From Hyphomicrobiales bacterium (GTDB lineage Bacteria; Pseudomonadota; Alphaproteobacteria; Rhizobiales; Xanthobacteraceae), in NCBI GenBank assembly GCA_016210825.1, contig JACQTM010000182.1, forward strand, positions 1 through 5,125: 5,125 bases of DNA, read 5' to 3'. A program made the translations under genes and the position numbers. This document shows positions 1 through 4,879 of this stretch, piece after piece; position 1 is the first letter of the stretch, and each line of letters starts with the position of its first letter. The notes under the pieces are model-generated. The model searched no databases. It had not been told where the DNA came from and saw nothing but the letters and a program-made list of their open reading frames with translations.

Positions 1-562
1 CGACGGCATTGGGCTCGTCTTCGAGCGGCGTCACCAGCGTGGTGTTCCAGCGCGCGAGAAAGCCCGCCACCGCGATGACACCCACGATCTCGACGATTTG
101 CTCCTCGCTCCAATGCCTGCGCAGTTCGGCGAATATTTCGCCGGTGACCGTGTTCGGGCTCGAGCTTGCGGCGGCCGCCATATCGAGCGCCGCCCGCTCG
201 GCTGCGGAGAACAGCGGGTTCGAACGATAATCCGGCAGCGCCGCGAGCTTCGTTTCATCGATACCAAAATGCAGCGCGCCGCTCGCGGTGTGCGCCATGC
301 TGTAGGCGTCCGCGGCCGTACGGCTCGCAACATGAGCGATGAGCCGCTTAAAGCCACGATCGACCTTGCTGTCGGGATCCCAAATCGCGCCCTGCATCTG
401 CACGAAAGCGCGCACAAGTTTCGGCTTATGCTGCATCGTCAAGACGCTGTTGGGAACAAAGCCGAGCGACTTAATGAAGGAGTCAAATTGCTCCTTCAGT
501 TCCGACGCGTGGTCCGGCGGAAGCGGGGCAAGCCGCGGTCCCTGCGTCGGCTCCCGATCCAT
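1..562 (-). CDS. CMD-like (AhpD-fold) protein without catalytic cysteines, 3' end beyond window
   Basis: The frame is open from ATG 562 to the left edge (187 codons, no stop seen). It ends in an acidic stretch (PLEEDEPNAV), so only a short C-terminal tail is probably missing. An in-frame stop (575-577) just upstream and AAGGGA about 8 nt before the ATG fix the start. The sequence resembles the carboxymuconolactone decarboxylase family: an N-terminal LGFVPN segment (33-38), the core RLIAHVAS (73-80), the motif region DAYSMAHT (84-91), and a C-terminal EIVGVIAVAGFLARWNTT (157-174). Many family members have CxYCxxHT at the motif; here it reads D84-A-Y-S87-M-A-H90, so both cysteines are gone while the His remains. 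The usual Glu 12 residues before the first Cys is Lys72. Cys-dependent peroxidase or disulfide chemistry is therefore unlikely. It lies 36 bp after the DoxX-like gene and is probably the last gene of that operon. Family assignment is confident; function is unknown. Confidence 0.85.
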   Translation of the reverse strand, partial: MDREPTQGPRLAPLPPDHASELKEQFDSFIKSLGFVPNSVLTMQHKPKLVRAFVQMQGAIWDPDSKVDRGFKRLIAHVASRTAADAYSMAHTASGALHFGIDETKLAALPDYRSNPLFSAAERAALDMAAAASSSPNTVTGEIFAELRRHWSEEQIVEIVGVIAVAGFLARWNTTLVTPLEDEPNAV

Positions 563-598
563 GTGCGTGGTCCCTTAGCCGCGTGCGTGCGCGGCGCG

Positions 599-991
599 TC
601 AATAAACGTTCTGCAAGAGCAACAGTAATCCGCCGACGATGCCGATATTGGCGAGAAAACCGAGCCGCATGCCGTTGCGCTTCATCGGGTCCTGTACCTC
701 CCAAAACCGCAGCAGCAGCGCCGTTGCCAGCACGGTGAAGACGATCAGGATGATGACGCCGATATCGGCATGCCAATTGGCGAGAATAAGAGCACAGCCG
801 ACGAACTCCATTGCAATGCCGATCCAGAATGCCTGCGTCGGAAATGGCGTCTTGAACAGTGTTAGCCGATCGATGTGATCCTTAATCCGCGCCGCAGTCA
901 GGTTGTAGACGGTGGTGATGAGAAAAAACGCGACGATCAAAAGCCTCCCGGCGGTGTCAAGCCAGGATGCGTCGTTGAATAAGCCACGCAT
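599..991 (-). CDS. DoxX-like small inner-membrane protein
   Basis: A 130-aa protein. ATG 991 was chosen because GGGGGA sits 6 nt upstream (GGGGGAAAAAAC-ATG) and the homology-like sequence begins there; the same frame continues to 1279 but only as low-quality shadow sequence over the neighbouring gene. Four hydrophobic helices are visible at roughly 14-33, 53-72, 76-95 and 108-127. The GRLLIVAFF start of helix 1, the PFPTQAFW segment before helix 2, the glycine-bearing MEFVGCALIL helix and a helix rich in Ala and Leu ending in RFWE are typical of the DoxX/DoxD superfamily. Characterised DoxX-type proteins take part in membrane redox functions such as thiosulfate:quinone oxidoreductase (DoxD/DoxA) or an oxidative-stress complex (mycobacterial DoxX). 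Most small members, including this one, have no proven activity. It lies between two CMD-like genes on the same strand, which suggests a shared redox or detoxification role; that link is inference. Confidence 0.85.
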   Translation of the reverse strand: MRGLFNDASWLDTAGRLLIVAFFLITTVYNLTAARIKDHIDRLTLFKTPFPTQAFWIGIAMEFVGCALILANWHADIGVIILIVFTVLATALLLRFWEVQDPMKRNGMRLGFLANIGIVGGLLLLLQNVY

Positions 992-1086
992 GTTTTTTCC
1001 CCCACGGACGAACCCGCAAGTCGGGAAGCCATGGTGGAGCCCGACGAACGGCTCGTTCCGGCTGTGCCCTCGCTGCCGCCAGAGAA

Positions 1087-1743
1087 TTAAGCAACCTGTG
1101 CGCCGCTCGCGGGCTTCGATTTTGCCCAATAATCCGCCGACGCCTTCGTTTCCTTCAGCTTCTTGATGTCTTCGTAGCCCGGCGCCATCGAGGCGTCGGT
1201 GCCCGCCAGCACCTCGTGGTGATCGATGTTGAGCAGGCGCAGCCAACTCTGCTGGCCCAGCGTCAATCCGATCATGCAACCAAGCTCGACAAGCTCCGAC
1301 TCGCTGAAATTACGGTGCAAGCGATCCCAGAACGCATCGTCGGTTTGCAGATGCCAGGTGATCGCCTCGGCATAGGCAAGCGCGGCTTTCTGGCGCTCGT
1401 TGAATTTCGTGGACTTCTCGAAGTTCAGCAGATCCATGACGTGGTCTTCGATGATCGCGCCGCTCTTGGTTGCTTTCACCGATCGTTGGTTGCCGCAATA
1501 TTCGCATTGCACCGAGCGTGACACATAGAGCCGGCACAGTTCCTTGATGGCATGGTCGAGCACGCCGTTGCGGAAGATGTCGCGCCAGGAATTGGCGAAG
1601 AACCAGAAGCAGGCAGGCACATGCGCGCGCACCGCCGAACTTTCCGGCCGCGGCGTGCCCTCGCGCTGGCATCGCTCCATTTCCTTGCGCATGTCCGCGT
1701 CCATCTTTTCGAGCGGTACGTAGCTGATCCGTTGCTTTGCCAT
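1087..1743 (-). CDS. CMD/AhpD-like protein with CxxC motif
   Basis: A 218-aa protein of the carboxymuconolactone decarboxylase family. ATG 1743 is preceded by AAGGAA about 6 nt upstream. The core is IKELCRLYVSRSVQCEYCGN (66-85), followed by a helical region with AALAYAEAITW (120-130) and ELVELGCMIGL (150-160). In AhpD (M. tuberculosis numbering) the catalytic set is Glu118, Cys130, Cys133 and His137. At the same spacing this protein has Glu68, Cys80, Cys83 and Arg87, so Glu and the CxxC pair are present but the proton-relay His is Arg. It is longer than AhpD (about 175 aa), with extra N-terminal residues and a charged C-terminal tail (190-218). No signal peptide is seen, so it is probably cytoplasmic. 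It is the first gene of a likely three-gene operon and is divergent from the binding-protein gene. A thiol-disulfide or aromatic/lactone-metabolism role is possible; the substrate cannot be told. Confidence 0.9.
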   Translation of the reverse strand: MAKQRISYVPLEKMDADMRKEMERCQREGTPRPESSAVRAHVPACFWFFANSWRDIFRNGVLDHAIKELCRLYVSRSVQCEYCGNQRSVKATKSGAIIEDHVMDLLNFEKSTKFNERQKAALAYAEAITWHLQTDDAFWDRLHRNFSESELVELGCMIGLTLGQQSWLRLLNIDHHEVLAGTDASMAPGYEDIKKLKETKASADYWAKSKPASGAQVA

Positions 1744-1928
1744 GACTGTTCCTTCAAGTTTTCGTCATATCGCGCCTGCGCCAGCGGCTAGCCTATCCCG
1801 GCGAGCCCAGTAATCAATGGACCCGCTCGGCCTTCTGCGCGCCGTTTGGGCTATCGCCCACTGGCAACAAGTCAATACCGCCGGACCATGTTTGCAGTTT
1901 TTCAGGCGAAGACGTAGCCTTTTGCCGC

Positions 1929-1944
1929 TCAATTTTAATTGACA
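1929..1944. promoter_or_regulatory. AT-rich dyad and TTGACA hexamer in the divergent intergenic region
   Basis: A perfect inverted repeat, TCAATT-tt-AATTGA (1929-1942), lies in an otherwise GC-rich 261-bp gap between two divergent genes. It overlaps a consensus -35-like TTGACA on the plus strand (1939-1944). No convincing -10 box lies 16-18 bp downstream (1961-1967 is GC-rich). The minus strand reads TAAAAT across the dyad (1937-1932), a fair -10, but without a good -35. A binding site controlling one or both genes is plausible; chance occurrence in an AT-rich stretch cannot be excluded. Confidence 0.35.
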
Positions 1945-2004
1945 CTAAAGAAAAAATTTCGGCTGCGCGCGGCAGAACCGGAATCGTCTCAATGGGAGGG
2001 TATA

Positions 2005-3246
2005 ATGGCATTTCGCCTTAATCGTCGAAAATTCCTTGCTGGCACGGCGGCTGCGGCGGGCGCGGCGGCCTTCCCGATGCCCGCGGTCGCGCAAGCGGCG
2101 CCAATGAAAATCGGCCTGATGACCGTCAAGACCGGCCCGCTCGCTGCCGGCGGGCTGCATTTCGAACGGGGTATTATCCCGTATCTGAAGGAGAAGAATT
2201 CGACACTCGCCGGACGCAAGATCGAGCTCATCATCGCCGACACGGGTGGCAACCCGGCGGGCGCCAAGAACAAGGCCGTCGAGCTCGTCGAGCGCGACAA
2301 GGTCGATCTCGTGCTTGGCCCGTTCGCAGCTTTCGAGCTGCTCGCGACGGTCGATTACTTCGCGCAAAACAAAAAGCCGACGATTGCCTTCGCCGGCGCG
2401 GAAGACGTCACTCAGCGTAAAACCAATCCTTACCTCGTACGCAGTTCCTATACATCGGCGCAAACGCTCTATCCGCTCGCCGATTATGCGCTGAAGGAAA
2501 TGAAGCTTAAGCGCGCGGTAACGCTCGCGGACGATTTCGCGTTCGGTTATGAACAGATCGGCGGATTCCAGCGCGTATTCGAGGATGGCGGCGGGCGCGT
2601 CGTCAACAAGCTATGGTCGCCGCTCAGCACGCCCGACTACACGCCCTATGTCGCCCAGATCAAGGATTGCGACGTCGTATGTTTCGGCCTGGCGGGGTCG
2701 AACCCGCTAAAATTCGTAAAGCAAGCACGCGAGCTCGGCATGAAATTGCCGTTGATTGGCGGATCGACAGTTGCCGATGACGCCATTGTTGGGCAATTCG
2801 GCGAAGAGGCAGTCGGCCTGATCAACGCAATTCCGTACTCGCTCGATCTCGATACGCCGGCCAACAAGCGTTTCATCGCGGCGATGAAGAAGGAATTTGG
2901 CGCCGAAATCCCAATCGGGTTCTACGCCGCGGCGTCCTACGTGAACGGCCAAATTGTCGAGGCCGCCTTGCAAAAGACTGGCGGCAAGTCCGACAACCCC
3001 GATGCGTTAATGAAGGCCGTGCGTTCGGTCGCACTGACTGAAACGCCGCGCGGGCCGATCAGTTTCGACGAGCACGGCAACGCCGTCTTTAACACGTATA
3101 TCCGCCGTGTCGAACGCGCGGGCGGCAAGACCGTCAACAAACTGATCAAGACTTATCCGAAGGTCACCCAATTCTGGAACATGGACCCGAAGAAGTTCCT
3201 GGAGCAGCCGGTCTATTCGCGCGATTACCCGCCGTTGAAAACATGA
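2005..3246 (+). CDS. Tat-exported ABC transporter substrate-binding protein, Peripla_BP_6 (branched-chain amino acid) family
   Basis: A 413-aa periplasmic solute-binding protein. ATG 2005 follows GGGAGGG with a 4-nt gap and places a twin-arginine signal at the extreme N-terminus: NRRKFLAG at residues 6-13, an Ala-rich hydrophobic stretch, then PAVAQA with probable cleavage near residue 31. A longer in-frame start (TTG 1939) would push the signal inside the protein and is less likely. The mature part has the family layout: MKIGLMTVKTGPLA (34-47), KIELIIADTGGNPAGAKNKA (72-91) with VDLVLGPFAA (100-109), the FAGAEDVT loop (129-136), and lobe 2 beginning ALKEMKLKRAVTLADDFAFGYE (162-183). Length matches Leu/Ile/Val-type and aromatic- or amide-binding members. 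No permease or ATPase gene lies next to it in the window, so it may use components encoded elsewhere. The ligand cannot be predicted from sequence. Confidence 0.93.
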   Translation: MAFRLNRRKFLAGTAAAAGAAAFPMPAVAQAAPMKIGLMTVKTGPLAAGGLHFERGIIPYLKEKNSTLAGRKIELIIADTGGNPAGAKNKAVELVERDKVDLVLGPFAAFELLATVDYFAQNKKPTIAFAGAEDVTQRKTNPYLVRSSYTSAQTLYPLADYALKEMKLKRAVTLADDFAFGYEQIGGFQRVFEDGGGRVVNKLWSPLSTPDYTPYVAQIKDCDVVCFGLAGSNPLKFVKQARELGMKLPLIGGSTVADDAIVGQFGEEAVGLINAIPYSLDLDTPANKRFIAAMKKEFGAEIPIGFYAAASYVNGQIVEAALQKTGGKSDNPDALMKAVRSVALTETPRGPISFDEHGNAVFNTYIRRVERAGGKTVNKLIKTYPKVTQFWNMDPKKFLEQPVYSRDYPPLKT

Positions 3247-3307
3247 TGATCTTGGTCGATTAGAGTCCGATTAATCTTGTTTGAAGTGCTACGTTGGACA
3301 TCACTCG

Positions 3308-3325
3308 GCCTCCTCCTGAGGAGGC
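3308..3325 (+). repeat. Perfect hairpin containing CCTCCTCC / GAGGAGG
   Basis: GCCTCCTC (3308-3315) and GAGGAGGC (3318-3325) are exact reverse complements separated by CT. As RNA this gives a stable stem of 7-8 pairs with a tight loop. One arm carries CCTCCT (anti-Shine-Dalgarno-like) and the other AGGAGG (Shine-Dalgarno-like), so the two elements sequester each other. No start codon follows at a suitable distance, so it is not an obvious ribosome site. No T-run follows, so it is not an intrinsic terminator by itself. Confidence 0.6.
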
Positions 3326-3332
3326 TGCCAAC

Positions 3333-3353
3333 GGGTCCGCGCTAGCGCGGCCC
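3333..3353 (+). repeat. GC-rich hairpin with perfect 14-bp palindrome
   Basis: CCGCGCTAGCGCGG (3337-3350) is a perfect palindrome. It is flanked by GGG (3333-3335) and CCC (3351-3353), which extend the stem across a one-base T bulge. It begins 7 nt after the preceding hairpin. No T-run follows. It could be a 3'-end stabilising structure, part of a structured RNA, or a DNA-binding site. Confidence 0.6.
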
Positions 3354-3466
3354 GATGGTAAACTCCGCAGCCGTCTCGAAGGATGAGGCCGGATGCGATT
3401 CAATTGAAGTGGACCAGACTCTCGGAGATGCGGCGGACAGCGAACTCACGTGTTGCAGCGTTCGGG

Positions 3467-3498
3467 CGCCGCCGGCATCGGTTACCGGCGGCGTTTTT
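3467..3498 (+). terminator. Rho-independent terminator, plus strand
   Basis: CGCCGCCGG (3467-3475) pairs perfectly with CCGGCGGCG (3485-3493) around a 9-nt loop, and TTTTT (3494-3498) follows directly. It is oriented to end plus-strand transcription, about 220 nt beyond the binding-protein stop. It also lies immediately beyond the stop codon (3501) of the convergent minus-strand gene. On that strand the stem is preceded by A5 and followed by no T-run, so it would serve that gene only as a weak or stabilising hairpin. Confidence 0.85.
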
Positions 3499-3500
3499 CC

Positions 3501-3869
3501 TTACAGACCCGCGAACGAGAAAACGAGTGCGATGACCCACATCGCGATCGAAATCGCCGACGTCCACAGCGCGAAGGTGAGATAGGTGTCGCGCAAGATC
3601 GTGGCGCTCGCCCATTGGGCATACGCTTCAGGCGGGCGGAAATTCTTCGGCAGATAGAGCCACATCTCGGTCTTGCGATAATCCTTGGTCAGCGCTTCAC
3701 GCGCCTTGTAAATCAGAATGATCGCCATCAGCATCGAGAGGGTGCCGCCGGCCTGGAACGAAAGGCGCGGCTCGAACGACATGCCGATCATCACGCAAAA
3801 GATGGCAAGGGAGCCGAAGCCGCAGGCGCGCAGAACCGTCTCATAGGCGATGCGGCGCATCTCTTCCAT
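3501..3869 (-). CDS. Small three-helix membrane protein, paralogue of the 3926-4333 gene
   Basis: A 122-aa protein of unknown function. ATG 3869 is preceded by AGGGGG about 4 nt upstream. Hydrophobic segments at about 16-32, 38-55 and 96-120 predict three membrane helices, with a charged polar loop (56-95) between helices 2 and 3. That loop carries T67-E-x-W70 and a R78-P79 pair. It aligns without gaps to the neighbouring upstream protein from residue 5 to 120, with about 33 of 116 positions identical by hand count, including RR (5-6), SFE (31-33) and LTFA (97-100). The gap to that gene is 56 bp, so they may be co-transcribed. I do not recognise a named family, and no catalytic or metal-binding motif is visible. 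Confidence 0.8.
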   Translation of the reverse strand: MEEMRRIAYETVLRACGFGSLAIFCVMIGMSFEPRLSFQAGGTLSMLMAIILIYKAREALTKDYRKTEMWLYLPKNFRPPEAYAQWASATILRDTYLTFALWTSAISIAMWVIALVFSFAGL

Positions 3870-3925
3870 GCCACCCCCTGCGGGCCCGATGACTGAATGA
3901 GACTACCGCGCGGAGGTCGGCACTT

Positions 3926-4333
3926 TCAACCGAGTGGGACGGTCAAAATAGCGTGTAGCGATCTCGGCTCGTTGCTTAGGGAGTAAATTAGCGATGAGCT
4001 GTAGAGCATGATGGCGACGCCGGCCGCAGCCTTCGCAAATGTCAGCAGCACGTCTTCAAGATCGTGACGCGCCGAACGCCGACCCGATTCGCCGACCGGA
4101 CGTTCCGGGGGCATGAGAATGCGCCACGCTTCGGTGCGCACGATGCGCTCGTCGCTCAGCCGTACGAACCGCAGCAGCAGCGCGAACGCGAACAGGAGCT
4201 CGATGGTTGCGCCAATGGAGAATGCGAGGGCAAGTTCGAAGCTGAAAGCAACCATCAACGTTACGGCGACAAGTGCGACAAAGGCTGCATCTCGCGCGAT
4301 GGTGAAGACGGCGAAGCGTCGAAACGCATCCAT
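3926..4333 (-). CDS. Small three-helix membrane protein, paralogue of the 3501-3869 gene
   Basis: A 135-aa protein of unknown function. An in-frame ATG at 4381 would add 16 residues, but ATG 4333 is preferred. AGGGAA lies about 8 nt upstream of 4333. The 4381 start has no ribosome site and abuts the operator-like palindrome. With the 4333 start the protein also lines up residue for residue with its paralogue: RR 5-6, SFE 31-33, TExW 67-70, RP 78-79 and LTFA 97-100 fall at identical numbers in both. Three helices are likely at about 15-35, 37-55 and 95-117, followed by a C-terminal tail of about 15 residues that the paralogue lacks. The first two helices are very rich in Ala, Phe and Leu. The palindrome upstream suggests it is regulated. 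Function cannot be stated. Confidence 0.78.
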   Translation of the reverse strand: MDAFRRFAVFTIARDAAFVALVAVTLMVAFSFELALAFSIGATIELLFAFALLLRFVRLSDERIVRTEAWRILMPPERPVGESGRRSARHDLEDVLLTFAKAAAGVAIMLYSSSLIYSLSNEPRSLHAILTVPLG

Positions 4334-4382
4334 GGCATTATTTCCCTGGACACCAGGCGCGCCATTAAGCTGGGCACCCATG

Positions 4383-4415
4383 TTAGACTTTAGTCTGTAT
4401 TCGACTTTAGTCTAA
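4383..4415 (-). promoter_or_regulatory. Double palindromic operator-like element
   Basis: Two copies of GACTTTAGTCT (4386-4396 and 4403-4413) lie 17 bp apart. The left copy forms AGACT-tt-AGTCT and is preceded by TT; the right copy is followed by AA. The whole 33-bp block is thus also a large dyad centred at 4399 with outer arms TTAGACT and AGTCTAA. It lies 50-82 bp upstream of ATG 4333. This geometry is typical of binding sites for dimeric repressors, and TAGAC...GTCTA-type sites are known for TetR-family regulators such as NemR. No regulator gene is visible in the window, so the protein that binds is unknown. Confidence 0.7.
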
Positions 4416-4431
4416 TATGTGTGTGAGACAA
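4404..4431 (-). promoter_or_regulatory. Candidate sigma-70-type promoter overlapping the operator
   Basis: On the minus strand, TTGTCT (4431-4426; 4 of 6 to the -35 consensus) and TAAAGT (4409-4404; 4 of 6 to the -10 consensus) are separated by 16 bp. The -10 falls inside the right-hand palindrome copy, and transcription would pass through the left copy, which suits repression. It would drive the gene starting at 4333 with a leader of about 65 nt. The matches are modest, so this is a candidate only. Confidence 0.35.
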
Positions 4432-4433
4432 GC

Positions 4434-4454
4434 AAAACCGCCGTAGCTTGCGGC
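4434..4454 (-). terminator. Weak intrinsic terminator candidate, minus strand
   Basis: On the minus strand GCCG (4454-4451) pairs with CGGC (4443-4440) around a 7-nt loop, and TTTT (4437-4434) follows two bases later; an alternative CCGC/GCGG pairing is shifted by one or two bases. The stem is short and the T-run brief, so efficiency is doubtful. It lies after the 4543-4866 gene and just before the candidate promoter at 4431, where a boundary between transcription units would be expected. Confidence 0.3.
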
Positions 4455-4542
4455 AGGCTGTTGATCCGGAGCCCACGCTCGCAACTCGGGGCACGTCTAA
4501 CCAATTAATTCTGTTATGGATTTAGCAGCGGACAATCTGCCG

Positions 4543-4866
4543 TCAAAGGCCGAGCCGCAGGAAGTCGCTGATCGCGGGAATGGTCAGGATGGCCGTGCCG
4601 GCAAGCCATAACCACAATGACGTCACCGTCGAATCGCCCTCGATACCGGCCAAACGCTCGTAGATCGCCGCGGGAATCCCGCCCAGGATGATCGTTGCGG
4701 TCGAGAGCATCAGTGACGCGAAGTAGAAAATCAGAGGCTCATAGCCGAACAGCGGGTAGGACATAAACACCTTGGCCCAGACATAGGCGAACACGATCAA
4801 CGGATTGAAAATCCCGTTGATCATGCCGAAGAAGGCGATCCCGATGTAATAAGCATTCCGTTCCAT
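4543..4866 (-). CDS. Small three-helix membrane protein of unknown function
   Basis: A 107-aa protein. ATG 4866 is the best start: it lies 13 bp after the stop of the upstream gene, and the hydrophobic sequence begins at once. The longer in-frame version from 4953 would add 29 Ser-, Arg- and Cys-rich residues overlapping the upstream gene, which look like shadow sequence. The ribosome site is weak (AGGATA about 11 nt upstream), so translation may be coupled to the upstream gene. Hydrophobic stretches at about 7-33, 44-68 and 83-100 suggest three helices; the aromatic-rich YPLFGYEPLIFYF (37-49) leads into the second. An acidic connector, GIEGDSTVT (74-82), precedes the last. No named family or motif is recognised. 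Its pairing with a YggT-like protein suggests a joint membrane role, which is inference. Confidence 0.78.
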   Translation of the reverse strand: MERNAYYIGIAFFGMINGIFNPLIVFAYVWAKVFMSYPLFGYEPLIFYFASLMLSTATIILGGIPAAIYERLAGIEGDSTVTSLWLWLAGTAILTIPAISDFLRLGL

Positions 4867-4879
4867 TCTGGGCGCTATC

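Larger units (their letters stand above)
3247..3466 (+). other. Structured gene-free stretch between binding-protein stop and terminator (long 3' UTR or small RNA candidate)
   Basis: No convincing coding frame is seen on either strand: the short open frames lack ribosome sites and run through the terminator hairpin. The stretch contains a direct repeat CGATTA (3257-3262 and 3268-3273), two strong hairpins (3308-3325 and 3333-3353), and ends at an intrinsic terminator in plus orientation. It therefore most likely belongs to a plus-strand transcript, either the tail of the binding-protein mRNA (about 250 nt) or a separate small RNA. No clear promoter was found inside it, and no known riboswitch or RNA family was recognised. 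Confidence 0.4.

Noticed and set aside
98..628. 176-aa plus-strand open frame
   Set aside because: Antisense to the CMD-like gene. It is Arg-rich without any family-like pattern, whereas the opposite strand gives a clear family match over the same bases.
992..1279. N-terminal extension of the DoxX-like gene to 1279
   Set aside because: The extra 96 residues overlap the upstream CMD gene and are low-quality Arg/Gly/Ala sequence. A strong GGGGGA site precedes the internal ATG at 991.
1847..1860. TGGGC-tatc-GCCCA hairpin in the divergent region
   Set aside because: Only a 5-bp stem without a T-run or neighbouring context; expected by chance in GC-rich DNA.
1939..2004. Upstream TTG start for the binding protein
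   Set aside because: It would place the twin-arginine signal about 28 residues inside the protein. ATG 2005 has a clear GGGAGGG site.
1814..2011. 65-aa minus-strand open frame in the divergent gap
   Set aside because: No recognisable domain. It overlaps the binding-protein start and ribosome site and lacks support as a gene.
3359..3460. Possible riboswitch or known structured RNA between the hairpins and the terminator
   Set aside because: Compared from memory with TPP, cobalamin, SAM, glycine and guanidine motifs and with two-piece tmRNA; no diagnostic core was recognised.
3355..3585. 76-aa plus-strand open frame after the binding protein
   Set aside because: It runs through the intrinsic terminator and into the antisense of the next gene, with no ribosome site and no family-like sequence.
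3450..3896. 148-aa plus-strand open frame
   Set aside because: Highly charged shadow of the three-helix membrane gene; it also spans the terminator hairpin.
4064..4415. Two plus-strand open frames opposite the 3926-4333 gene
   Set aside because: Both are antisense shadows of a gene whose paralogy to its neighbour establishes the minus-strand frame as real.
4495..4500. Third GTCTAA half-site resembling the operator arm
   Set aside because: A six-base match alone, without a partnering arm, is expected by chance.
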